A stretch of 21,953 nucleotides of DNA from Eubacterium sp. TM05-53. GTDB taxonomy: Bacteria > Bacillota_I > Bacilli_A > Erysipelotrichales > Erysipelotrichaceae. Made by a program: the position numbers and the translations under genes. Positions 14,373-21,895 of the stretch are shown in pieces. Under the pieces are notes generated by a model. It saw only the letters and a list, made by a program, of their open reading frames with translations. It had not been told where the DNA came from and ran no database searches. The stretch is taken from the NCBI RefSeq assembly GCF_003436425.1, contig NZ_QSPK01000038.1, positions 1 through 21,953 on the forward strand, read 5' to 3'. Numbering within the stretch: position 1 is the stretch's first letter; every line of letters starts with the position of its first letter.

Positions 14373-14401
14373 TATTTATGATGATAAATGACATTTGTCA
14401 A
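14373..14401 (-). promoter_or_regulatory. Probable promoter of ptsG-glcT
   Basis: On the minus strand, TTGACA (14401-14396), 17 bases and TAAATA (14378-14373). The predicted start would fall at the edge of the AGAGG ribosome site, leaving almost no leader, so the -10 may be slightly further upstream. Either way there is no room for a RAT-terminator pair. Confidence 0.45.
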
Positions 14402-14429
14402 AAAGTCCATAAGAAAAGGCAATGAAGCT

Positions 14430-14465
14430 TTCATAAGAAAAAAAGTAGAAATCAGATTTCTACTT
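14430..14465 (-). terminator. Terminator after the alpha/beta-hydrolase pseudogene
   Basis: On the minus strand, AAGTAGAAAT (14465-14456) and ATTTCTACTT (14452-14443) form a perfect 10-bp stem with a 3-base loop, followed by a long T run. It insulates the ptsG promoter. Confidence 0.88.
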
Positions 14466-14467
14466 GA

Positions 14468-14860
14468 TTAAATATGTTCTTTGATAAAAGAAGAAATTGT
14501 TTCTTCTACTTTATCACGTGCTTCTATAGATGCGAAGTCATGTCCTCCATTTGAAACTTTATGAAACTTGGCATTTTGATACCCCTGAGCATAACGTATG
14601 CAAGTTTCTTCATCCACTTGATCATCATCATCTGCACGTATCAACATAACTGGACCATTATATCCTTTAGCTTCCGTAAAAGGATCTGGATGTTTTGTCA
14701 TTTCATTATTAAAAGATGCCTTAAATCATACACTCTCTATATCAATGTAATCTTGGCCCATTTATTTCATAGCCTCTGCCATTTGATCACGACTAAACCT
14801 CAGGCAAACACCTGGACATAATAATATCAAACCATGAGACTGAATTTTAGGCGCACATGA
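14468..14860 (-). pseudogene. Alpha/beta-hydrolase, 5' truncated with two in-frame stops
   Basis: The last 77 residues are the C-terminal end of a serine hydrolase. PVMLIRADDDDQVDEETC holds the triad Asp region and VSNGGHDFAS the triad His, followed by the closing helix. Upstream in the same frame, with no ATG needed, the sequence still reads hydrolase-like (KIQSHGLILLCPGVCLRF, then SRDQMAEAMK, stop, MGQDYIDIESV, stop, FKASFNNEMTK). The stops are TAA at 14764-14762 and TGA at 14728-14726. The part with the nucleophile Ser is absent: the homology ends near 14860, where a plus-strand AraC remnant begins. So it is a broken gene cut by a rearrangement and then mutated. The terminator behind it survives. 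Confidence 0.8.
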
Positions 14861-14998
14861 AATTACTTTACCAAGATTTTTAAGAAAGTAATGAACAAAA
14901 CACCTAGTGAATATTTCAAAATCATTAAAAATGAAGCTAGAAGTTCATAATATACTGATTCAAACCATTAGAATATCTAGTGAATTCAAAGAAAAAAA
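14861..14998 (+). pseudogene. Fragment of an AraC-type regulator 3' end
   Basis: 14861-14912 is identical to 20181-20232, the 3' end of the AraC gene, except at two positions (50 of 52). It encodes NYFTKIFKKVMNKTPSE, the last part of the second helix-turn-helix. The frame then drifts to a stop at 14948. A second scrap, agtgaattcaaagaa (14979-14993), repeats 20226-20240 of the same gene, so the 3' end is present in two overlapping pieces with 66 unrelated bases between. It lies on the plus strand, behind the terminator of the glucuronidase operon, and abuts the hydrolase pseudogene at 14860. It is a remnant with no function expected, but shows that a second AraC copy once stood on this side of the operon. 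Confidence 0.8.
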
Positions 14999-15004
14999 TT
15001 GCGA

Positions 15005-15029
15005 GAAAAAAGCGGTCATTTAATTGACC
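15005..15029 (-). terminator. Terminator of the glucuronidase-transporter operon
   Basis: On the minus strand, GGTCA (15029-15025) and TGACC (15018-15014) form a short stem with a 6-base AT loop, followed by GCTTTTTTC. It lies 62 bases past the transporter stop codon. Confidence 0.6.
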
Positions 15030-15090
15030 ACTTTATTCACATATAGACTATTTATAGGTTTAAAGGAGAACAAATTGGGTAGTCGATATG

Positions 15091-16479
15091 TTAGATTTCG
15101 CCACGACGCTTCTTAAGTTCTAATATATTCGCTTCGACACGATTTTTACTTAATGGATATAAGAACATCAATACCAATGCGATTCCAACAAATCCAATCG
15201 CAGGAATGATACAAGTCATATTAAAGATGCCATTAACTACTTCTGGATTAAATGCAGTGGCTGCAGTATATCCAATCACTGATAACAATGCACCAATCAT
15301 ACCACTTGATAAAGCTTGTCCAAGTTTACGTGCAAATGAGTATACTGAATAGATTGTTCCATCTTCACGAACACCGTTTTTAACTTCTGCATCATCAATT
15401 ACGTCAGTAATCATTGCCCAGATAACCATATTGAAGAATCCAACACCAATATTGGCTACCACATAGAATACAACATATGTATATGGATTCTCTGGTTTTA
15501 ATACCCAACAAATCAAATAAACAACAGCACCAAATAAACATGAACCAATAGCTAATTCTTTTTTACCATATTTTGCAGATAACTTTGTAGCTAATGGTGC
15601 ACAAACAACTAACATAACAAGACTACCAGCTAATGCAGCTACCGATTGAGCAGCTACATTACCATAGAAATTCGGGAACAAATACGCATTCATACCTTGC
15701 ATAGTAAGCATTACAAGTAGTAACAAGATTGCGGCTGCAATAATACCAATCAATGAACGGTTTGTAACTAAACTCTTCATCAAATCACCGAAGTTAAATT
15801 TTGTATTGTTTTGAGGAACTTCTACACGTTCAGTTGCTAACTTGAAGCACAACATATAACAAATCACAGCCATAACACTGAATACACCAGCAATAATTGT
15901 CATACGATTTCCAGATAATATAGTATTTCCATTGACTGTTTCATATGCGAACAATGGAGTACCTACACCAATTACTAAACCAGCTAATGTGGAACCGATT
16001 GACCTCCAAGTTGATAAACTTGCACGATCTTTTGCATCTGCTGAAATCGCAGAAGCCATTGAACCATAAGGAATATTGATTGAAGTATAGAAAATACTTC
16101 CCCATAAAATATAAGTTACAATCATCCAAACAACTTTGAATAAATACGGCATATTCGCAAATCCAGATTGGAATACCAAGAAACTAGAAATCGCAACAGG
16201 ACCGCACATACGTCGAAGCCATGGTTTAAACTTTCCGTCTTTTGTAGGCTTAGAACGGTCTACAATCTGGCCCATTGCAACATCCGTGAAGGCATCCACA
16301 AATCTTGCAGCCATCATTAACACACCAACAACGCCTGCATGAATACCCATAACGTCTGTATAGAATTTCAACATAAAGCTTGAAGACAAGATGAATGTAA
16401 AATCATTTCCAAAGTCTCCAAACATGTAACCGATTTTATCTTTGAACCCAAAAGGACGAACATTATTTTTTTCACTCAT
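15091..16479 (-). CDS. GPH-family sugar:cation symporter, probable glucuronide transporter, 462 aa
   Basis: This is a twelve-segment inner-membrane symporter of the glycoside-pentoside-hexuronide family (UidB/MelB/XynP type), importing beta-glucuronides or related glycosides with H+ or Na+. The N-terminal signature is FVDAFTDVAMGQIVDRSKPT after the KIGYMFGDFGNDF segment typical of the family. A central cytosolic loop follows after residue 215 (LATERVEVPQNNTKFN), and the conserved REDGTIYSVYSFARKLGQAL lies in the second half. The family-typical MITDVIDDAEVKNG is also present. It begins 12 bases after the GH2 stop codon with a GAGG ribosome site, so it is cotranscribed with the glucuronidase and should carry its substrate. 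The exact symbol is left open because the substrate rests on context. Confidence 0.9.
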   Translation of the reverse strand: MSEKNNVRPFGFKDKIGYMFGDFGNDFTFILSSSFMLKFYTDVMGIHAGVVGVLMMAARFVDAFTDVAMGQIVDRSKPTKDGKFKPWLRRMCGPVAISSFLVFQSGFANMPYLFKVVWMIVTYILWGSIFYTSINIPYGSMASAISADAKDRASLSTWRSIGSTLAGLVIGVGTPLFAYETVNGNTILSGNRMTIIAGVFSVMAVICYMLCFKLATERVEVPQNNTKFNFGDLMKSLVTNRSLIGIIAAAILLLLVMLTMQGMNAYLFPNFYGNVAAQSVAALAGSLVMLVVCAPLATKLSAKYGKKELAIGSCLFGAVVYLICWVLKPENPYTYVVFYVVANIGVGFFNMVIWAMITDVIDDAEVKNGVREDGTIYSVYSFARKLGQALSSGMIGALLSVIGYTAATAFNPEVVNGIFNMTCIIPAIGFVGIALVLMFLYPLSKNRVEANILELKKRRGEI

Positions 16480-16491
16480 ACTGCTTATCCT

Positions 16492-18753
16492 CTACTTCTT
16501 AATCTTGATCAATTGCGCATTTAAACTTTCAATAAATCCTTCTGGAACTAGACTACCAGCCATTTTTTGCATATTTTCCATATTCATACCCTTCATCATA
16601 TCCCACATACCTTCACCAGGTGCGATATTGAAGTTTGTCGCAAGTTTAACTGCCTTTTGAACAATCGCAAAGGCATCTTTATTATGAGAAATTTCTTCCA
16701 TCGTATCTTTGATACTGTACATTCCTTCAGGGAATTCCATTGGAGCTTTAAGATCCATATCTCCAACGGCTTCAAACCAGTTTTTAACACCTTCTGCACG
16801 CTCATTTACTTCAGGCAAGACATAAATTGAAGGTTCTTTTTCAACCTTTTCTAATGTAATGCTGTCTTTTACATCACCCGCAACAGCTAATACTGTATTG
16901 AAACCATCTTTTAATGCTACATTGAACACAAATACTTTATCTGCACTTAATTCTTGTACCAATTCATCATTTAGATATAATGCTACACTTGGCTGGTTTG
17001 AATACACACGAATTTGAGTTGTTTCTCCAGCTCTTTGTGCATAGCGACTACCACATACATGTACCATTGGTTCTGCATTCCAATATGCTTTATAAATGAA
17101 GTAGCTATCTTTCTTTGTCTTACGATCCATTGTGACTAGCCCCTTGTTGTTACGACCTTTAACGCCGCCCTCATCACGAGCTGCACATCCAAAATCAAAC
17201 ATATTCCATACATGGCTTGACCAGATCCAAGGACGATCATTCAATACTTTGGCCATGTGCTCATGGTACAATGCCTGATATTCTTCACTGTAGTCTTTGC
17301 AGGCTGGATTAGGTCCATGATAAGTGATAATACCTTCACAACCATATTCAGATAGACCTAGACATAAATCTGGATGTTTTTCATGGAACATATCCATCCA
17401 AGGACCATTGTCCTCCATTTTTCCGCCATACCATCCGAAATAGTGGTTGTAGCTGATCACATCTGTAATTTCATGCATTGGACTATCCACTGGAGTCATA
17501 CTTACATGTGCAATTGTAGTTAAACGAGATGGATCCAATTTTTTAGCCAACGCATTCAATTCTTTATGGTTTTCCACCAACTTTTCACTGATTCCACCAA
17601 TCAAGATTTCATTTGAGATTCCCCAGAAACAAATAGACGGGTGATTGTAGTTTTGGATAATCAATTCTTTCAACTGACTGATACAATTTTGATGTGCGTC
17701 TGGATTCTTATTGAATACACTGATAAATGGAATTTCAGCCCAGACGATGAAGCCTAATTCATCACATGCCTCATAGAAATCTTGACTGTGTTGATAGTGA
17801 GCCAAACGAATTGTATTTGCTCCTAGATCTTTAATGATTCTTGCATCTTCATAGTGATCTTCACGAGTCAACGCATTTCCTTTATACAATTGATCTTGGT
17901 GACGACTTACACCACGTAATGGTGTTTCTACACCGTTGATAATAAATCCTTTACTTGGATCACATGAGAAGCTACGAACACCTGTCTTCACTGTCACTTC
18001 ATCAAATGTTTCATTACGTCTTTGTAGTTTCGCTGTTACTGTATATAAGTATGGATTGTCGATATCCCAGTTTGTCGTATCTGAAACAAAGACAGATACT
18101 TTTGTAGAATCTGCAGGACGACAAGTTGAAGCCACTTCTTTTCCATCGGCATCTAAGATTGAATATAATACGGTAAAGTTTTCATCGGCATCCTTTACGA
18201 ATGATTCGATTTCAAAGTTTGCACCGCCATCACATGGATAAGGCATCACTTTAATTCCAGGACCGCCATAGTACTCTAAATCAAAGTGAGCTTCTGTTGT
18301 ACAAATGATGTTGACTCCACGATACAAACCTCCATAGAATGTAAAATCTGCACTTTGGGGATATACACTGTCTTTATACTCATTGCTGCAAGCAATCACT
18401 AATAAGTTTTCTTCATCTTCTTTGCACAAATCAGTAACATCGGCACGGAAGATTGAATATCCACCTTCATGATACGTAACCTTAGTACCATTCACATACA
18501 CTGTAGCTTGTTGGCCAGCAGCCAATACTTCTACGAATACTTTAGAACCACCAAACGCTTGCGTTGGAGTTTTAAAAGTTTTCGCATACCAGTAGTTTCC
18601 ACGATCATATGAACCATTTCCATCGTGTCCATCTACCGCATTCCAAGTATGAGGCAAATTCACTGTTTGCCAGTCTGTCGGCATAACATTAGGTAGCCCA
18701 ACGTCTTTTTGAATAAACAGCCAATTTTCATTTAAATTAATAATTTTTCGCAT
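16492..18753 (-). CDS. uidA: GH2 beta-glucuronidase, 753 aa, with extra C-terminal domains
   Basis: This retaining glycosidase, predicted cytosolic with no signal peptide, would free glucuronate from glucuronides. The order is a sugar-binding jelly roll (1-155), an immunoglobulin-like domain (about 165-260) and a TIM barrel (265-560). Acid/base is E382 (FWGISNEIL) and nucleophile E469 (LGLSEYGCEG). N535-x-K537 (RNNKGLV) matches the NxK motif that binds the glucuronate carboxylate. Because related GH2 galactosidases can have NDKGLV at the same place, the assignment leans on uxaC, the symporter and AraC nearby. Residues 560-640 look like a DUF4982-type beta domain, and 650-753 is an added helical tail not found in the 600-residue E. 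coli enzyme. The start ATG 18753 follows AAGGAG by 7 bases; a longer frame upstream has no ribosome site. Confidence 0.85.
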   Translation of the reverse strand: MRKIINLNENWLFIQKDVGLPNVMPTDWQTVNLPHTWNAVDGHDGNGSYDRGNYWYAKTFKTPTQAFGGSKVFVEVLAAGQQATVYVNGTKVTYHEGGYSIFRADVTDLCKEDEENLLVIACSNEYKDSVYPQSADFTFYGGLYRGVNIICTTEAHFDLEYYGGPGIKVMPYPCDGGANFEIESFVKDADENFTVLYSILDADGKEVASTCRPADSTKVSVFVSDTTNWDIDNPYLYTVTAKLQRRNETFDEVTVKTGVRSFSCDPSKGFIINGVETPLRGVSRHQDQLYKGNALTREDHYEDARIIKDLGANTIRLAHYQHSQDFYEACDELGFIVWAEIPFISVFNKNPDAHQNCISQLKELIIQNYNHPSICFWGISNEILIGGISEKLVENHKELNALAKKLDPSRLTTIAHVSMTPVDSPMHEITDVISYNHYFGWYGGKMEDNGPWMDMFHEKHPDLCLGLSEYGCEGIITYHGPNPACKDYSEEYQALYHEHMAKVLNDRPWIWSSHVWNMFDFGCAARDEGGVKGRNNKGLVTMDRKTKKDSYFIYKAYWNAEPMVHVCGSRYAQRAGETTQIRVYSNQPSVALYLNDELVQELSADKVFVFNVALKDGFNTVLAVAGDVKDSITLEKVEKEPSIYVLPEVNERAEGVKNWFEAVGDMDLKAPMEFPEGMYSIKDTMEEISHNKDAFAIVQKAVKLATNFNIAPGEGMWDMMKGMNMENMQKMAGSLVPEGFIESLNAQLIKIKK

Positions 18754-18806
18754 CTTTTTTCTCCTTTTTAATATTTTATTTACCAAACACAAATCTTTAT
18801 CTATAT

Positions 18807-18820
18807 TGTAATCGCTAACA
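18807..18820 (+). promoter_or_regulatory. cre (CcpA-type) site upstream of the glucuronidase gene
   Basis: TGTAATCGCTAACA, flanked by T on both sides, fits WTGNAANCGNWNNCAW at every position. It lies 54 bases before the glucuronidase start, where its promoter must be, so CcpA or another LacI-family repressor could block the operon when better sugars are present. Confidence 0.7.
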
Positions 18821-18825
18821 TTGCA

Positions 18826-18906
18826 TGATGGTAGTAATATATTATTGTTTTATAGTAATTTATTACTGTATCCCCTTACATTATCGAAAATTATTTCTTA
18901 CCATCA
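18826..18906. promoter_or_regulatory. Nested palindromes in the divergent uidA-araC region, candidate AraC operator
   Basis: Two related 14-bp palindromes, AGTAATATATTATT (18833-18846) and AGTAATTTATTACT (18854-18867), have centres 21 bp apart, two turns of the helix. They are bracketed by an 8-bp inverted repeat, tgatggta (18826-18833) and taccatca (18899-18906). They lie just upstream of the cre and so just behind the expected uidA promoter, where an AraC activator would bind. This is about the only structured sequence in the 278-base region apart from the cre and the araC promoter. Confidence 0.5.
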
Positions 18907-18969
18907 GCTTATTTAACTCGATTTAAGAAAAAAAGGCAACAGATTAATACCTTTATATATAGCACATTA

Positions 18970-18998
18970 TTGACTTAATCATAATATTATACGATAAT
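18970..18998 (+). promoter_or_regulatory. Promoter of the AraC regulator gene
   Basis: TTGACT (18970-18975), 17 bases and GATAAT (18993-18998), followed by AAAGGAG (19018-19024) before ATG 19032. It faces away from the glucuronidase operon. Confidence 0.65.
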
Positions 18999-19031
18999 AC
19001 AGTTAAATATTACTATTAAAGGAGAAATATT

Positions 19032-20252
19032 ATGGATTATGAGAGAGAATATGCATTTGTCATTAAATATTTGAATAAATTATCTATCAAAACAGCGCTT
19101 ATCCATATATATGAAAACGATACCCCTACATTTGATCTAGGTCTTAGAAAAATTATATATGGTACTGATGACTACCCTAAATTTTTTGAATTTTTAACAT
19201 CTGCAGGTAAATCTAATACAATCTATCAAATCAATGATAAGTATTTTTGTAAGTACTATGCGCTACGTCTTCCGAATAAACCTGGTACTTATTTGATGAT
19301 TGGTCCTTATTTGGATCAAGAGATCACCCAAGAATCTTTATTAAACCTAGCCGATCATTATAATTTTTCACCGCAAATATTTTCTCAACTAAAATACTTC
19401 TATGAAAAAGTTCCTATTATTAAAGATATCGATCATTTATTATTACTCATCATCACCCTAGGCGAATATTTATGGGGTAATATGAACAACTTTTCACTTG
19501 AAAAAGTCGATCCTCATTCCATTGAATGGGCACAGCCTGTTTCTAGAGAAAAAAAAGAAACAAATGATGATGCATTTCTAACAATGAAAGCTATGGAAGA
19601 ACGATACGCCAGAGAAAATGGACTTATACAGGCTGTCTCAAAAGGATTAATTCACGAAGCTGAACAATTTTCTTCCTCATCGATTTTTTTTGAAATGGAA
19701 AAAAGATTGAGCGATCCCATTCGCGATATTAAAAACTATACGATTATTTTAAATACGATATTAAGGAAAAGTGCCGAAAAAGGAAAAGTACATCCAATAC
19801 ATCTTGATGCACTATCGAGTCAATTTGCGAAAGAAATTGAGAATATCACCTCGGTAAAAAAAGGTATTGAACTTCAAAAAAATATGGTTGAAAAATATTG
19901 TCTATTGGTTAAAAAACACTCCATCAATCATTATTCTTTACCTATCCAAAAAGTCATCACATATATTGATACGGATTTAACTGCGGATTTAAGTTTAAGT
20001 GCTCTTTCAAACTTATTAAATTTAAGTCCAAACTATTTATCAGCCCTCTTTAAAAAAGAGGCAGGAACTACACTTACAAACTATGTAAACACAAAAAGAA
20101 TTGAACATGCAGTCTATCTACTGAGTTCAACAGATATGCAGATTCAAAACATTGCTCAATATTGTGGTATTCCTGACGTAAATTACTTTACTAAGATTTT
20201 TAAGAAAGTAATGAACAAAACACCGAGTGAATTCAAAGAAGATATTCGATAA
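19032..20252 (+). CDS. AraC-family transcription regulator of glucuronide genes, 406 aa
   Basis: This is a cytosolic DNA-binding activator. The C-terminal 102 residues (305-406) hold the two helix-turn-helix units, LSLSALSNLLNLSPNYLSAL for the first and IQNIAQYCGIPDVNYFTKIF for the second, with the family end KVMNKTPSEFKED. The N-terminal 300 residues are a sensor of unknown fold, not a cupin by eye. A middle segment (about 255-300, AKEIENITSVKKGIELQKNM) is similar to a block seen before the HTH in many Firmicute AraC proteins. It is divergent from the glucuronidase operon and convergent with uxaC, so it probably senses a glucuronide or glucuronate and activates both. A near-identical fragment of its 3' end lies at 14861-14998. 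The start has AAAGGAG 7 bases upstream. Confidence 0.9.
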   Translation: MDYEREYAFVIKYLNKLSIKTALIHIYENDTPTFDLGLRKIIYGTDDYPKFFEFLTSAGKSNTIYQINDKYFCKYYALRLPNKPGTYLMIGPYLDQEITQESLLNLADHYNFSPQIFSQLKYFYEKVPIIKDIDHLLLLIITLGEYLWGNMNNFSLEKVDPHSIEWAQPVSREKKETNDDAFLTMKAMEERYARENGLIQAVSKGLIHEAEQFSSSSIFFEMEKRLSDPIRDIKNYTIILNTILRKSAEKGKVHPIHLDALSSQFAKEIENITSVKKGIELQKNMVEKYCLLVKKHSINHYSLPIQKVITYIDTDLTADLSLSALSNLLNLSPNYLSALFKKEAGTTLTNYVNTKRIEHAVYLLSSTDMQIQNIAQYCGIPDVNYFTKIFKKVMNKTPSEFKEDIR

Positions 20253-20288
20253 AAAAAGCGTACTTCACACTACCAAGAAGTACGTTTT
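20251..20288. terminator. Bidirectional terminator between araC and uxaC
   Basis: cgtacttc (20259-20266) and gaagtacg (20277-20284) form a perfect 8-bp stem with a 10-base loop. Four Ts follow on the plus strand and seven As precede it, giving a T run on the minus strand, so it serves both convergent genes. Confidence 0.9.
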
Positions 20289-20301
20289 CTCTTACATATT
20301 A

Positions 20302-21705
20302 TTATTTTACATTAAAGCCAAAGTAGCGGACTGCATTATTATATGAAATCCCCTTAACAATCTTTTCTAAAGCTTTATAATCGGCTGGATATTCACCATT
20401 TTCTACCCAATTCCCCAATAATTCACAAAGAATACGACGGAAATACTCATGACGTGTATACGACAAGAAACTACGAGAATCTGTCAACATACCGACAAAG
20501 TTTGATAATAAGCCAAGATTTGCCAGAGACGTCATTTGATCCGTCATACCTGTTTTATGATCATTAAACCACCACGCTGAACCTTGTTGAATCTTTCCAA
20601 TGTTACTTGAATCTTGAAAACAACCAATAATTGTACCAATGGCTGCATTATCCATTGGATTTAAAGAATATAGAATTATTTTAGGCAACTCATCCGTGAT
20701 CGCAAGTGCATTTAGATAATCTGCCATTTCGCTTGAAGGTGCAAAGTTATTGATACAATCAACACCTGCATCTGGACCTAACTTATTAAATACAGCCTTG
20801 TTGTTGTCACGCTTAACCCCATAGTGTAGTTGCATCACCCAATTCTTCTTATTGTATTCTTTACCTAAAGCCACCATAAATGCAGTTTTAAACACTAACT
20901 CTTCCTCATGCGTAATAACCTCCCCCTTGAAACGCTTCGCAAAGATTTCCTCAACCGTTTCAAACGATGCTGGTTTATACATTACATACTCTAATCCATG
21001 ATCACTTACACAACACCCATTGGCTTCAAAGAAATCCATTCGATTCTTTAGGGCTTTAATCAATGTTTCAAAACTATGGATTTCAATTCCACTTACTGAA
21101 CTTAAACGAGTTAAGTACTCCAAGTAGTCTGGCTTTTCTAAACTCATAGCTTTATCTGGACGCCATGCTGGAAGAACTTTAACATCAAAAGAATCATCTT
21201 CAGCTAGCTTTTTATGCCATTCTAAAGAGTCTGCCGGATCATCTGTAGTACATAATAATTTAACATTCGAGTTTTGAATTAAACTACGAGCGCTCATACC
21301 CTTCAATTTTTCATTACATAAATTCCATACTTCTTCCGCTGTATCTCCATTTAAGTAACCTTCATAACCAAAATATTTTTTAAGCTCTAAATGAGACCAA
21401 TGATATAAAGGGTTGCCAATCGCCATTTCCAATGTTTCGGCCCACTTTTGGAATTTTTCGCGATCCGATGTATTTCCTGTAATATATTTTTCCTCCACAC
21501 CATTCGAGCGCATTTGACGCCATTTATAGTGATCCCCACCAAGCCATACTTGTGTTATATTTTCAAACTGACGATCCTCATAAATTTCTTTTGGATCCAA
21601 GTGACAATGATAGTCAATAATTGGCATATTTTCAGCGTATTCATGATACAACTTTTGTGCGGTTGGCGTAGATAATAAGAAATTTTTATCCATAAATTGT
21701 TTCAT
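20302..21705 (-). CDS. uxaC: Glucuronate isomerase, 467 aa
   Basis: It converts D-glucuronate to D-fructuronate (and galacturonate to tagaturonate), the first step of intracellular hexuronate breakdown. It belongs to the amidohydrolase-like TIM barrels: MPIIDYHCHLDPKEIYED carries the metal-site pair H33 and H35. Further signatures are VWLGGDHYKWRQMRSNGV, LCTTDDPADSLEWH, LPAWRPDKA, CCVSDHGLEY, WVMQLHYGVKRDNN and GMLTDSRSFLSYTRHEYFRR. Length and order match the family and no residue seems lost. The start ATG 21705 follows CAGGA by 7 bases; an ATG four codons on is possible. A 12-bp hairpin lies in the leader. The genes for the next pathway steps (fructuronate reductase, mannonate dehydratase) are not in the window. 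It receives the product of the neighbouring glucuronidase. Confidence 0.95.
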   Translation of the reverse strand: MKQFMDKNFLLSTPTAQKLYHEYAENMPIIDYHCHLDPKEIYEDRQFENITQVWLGGDHYKWRQMRSNGVEEKYITGNTSDREKFQKWAETLEMAIGNPLYHWSHLELKKYFGYEGYLNGDTAEEVWNLCNEKLKGMSARSLIQNSNVKLLCTTDDPADSLEWHKKLAEDDSFDVKVLPAWRPDKAMSLEKPDYLEYLTRLSSVSGIEIHSFETLIKALKNRMDFFEANGCCVSDHGLEYVMYKPASFETVEEIFAKRFKGEVITHEEELVFKTAFMVALGKEYNKKNWVMQLHYGVKRDNNKAVFNKLGPDAGVDCINNFAPSSEMADYLNALAITDELPKIILYSLNPMDNAAIGTIIGCFQDSSNIGKIQQGSAWWFNDHKTGMTDQMTSLANLGLLSNFVGMLTDSRSFLSYTRHEYFRRILCELLGNWVENGEYPADYKALEKIVKGISYNNAVRYFGFNVK

Positions 21706-21741
21706 ATATATTCCTGCTTTCTAGTTGTTTTAAAGTAATAT

Positions 21742-21777
21742 GGACCGATATTCATAGGGAAAATAGAATACCGATCC
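21742..21777 (-). promoter_or_regulatory. Inverted repeat in the uxaC leader
   Basis: On the minus strand, GGATCGGTATTC (21777-21766) pairs with GAATATCGGTCC (21753-21742) over all 12 positions if two G-U wobbles are allowed, with a 12-base loop. In plus-strand RNA the same two positions would be C-A mismatches. It ends 37 bases before the uxaC start. It could be an operator for a hexuronate-responsive regulator or a leader RNA hairpin. Confidence 0.5.
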
Positions 21778-21895
21778 TTTTTTATATATAGTAACAGACG
21801 ACTAAAAGTTAGACATTTTAATGTAAGTATATTGTTGTTGTAAATCAGGAGAAATAAATACATGATAGTAATCTGTTGCTACCTAAATTATTGGT

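Noticed and set aside
14355..14442. RAT and terminator ahead of ptsG, as in bacilli
   Set aside because: I searched the leader by eye for TGTTACTG...CAGGCA and for a hairpin with a T run. The only hairpin belongs to the upstream hydrolase pseudogene and lies before the promoter.
15061..15110. Plus-strand short frame from TTG at 15074 after aaaggag
   Set aside because: It is only about 13 codons, antisense to the end of the transporter gene. The ribosome-site likeness seems to be chance or more araC-like debris.
21742..21783. Plus-strand intrinsic terminator (hairpin plus T run)
   Set aside because: The stem has two C-A mismatches in plus-strand RNA and no plus-strand gene ends nearby; the stem is perfect only for the uxaC transcript.
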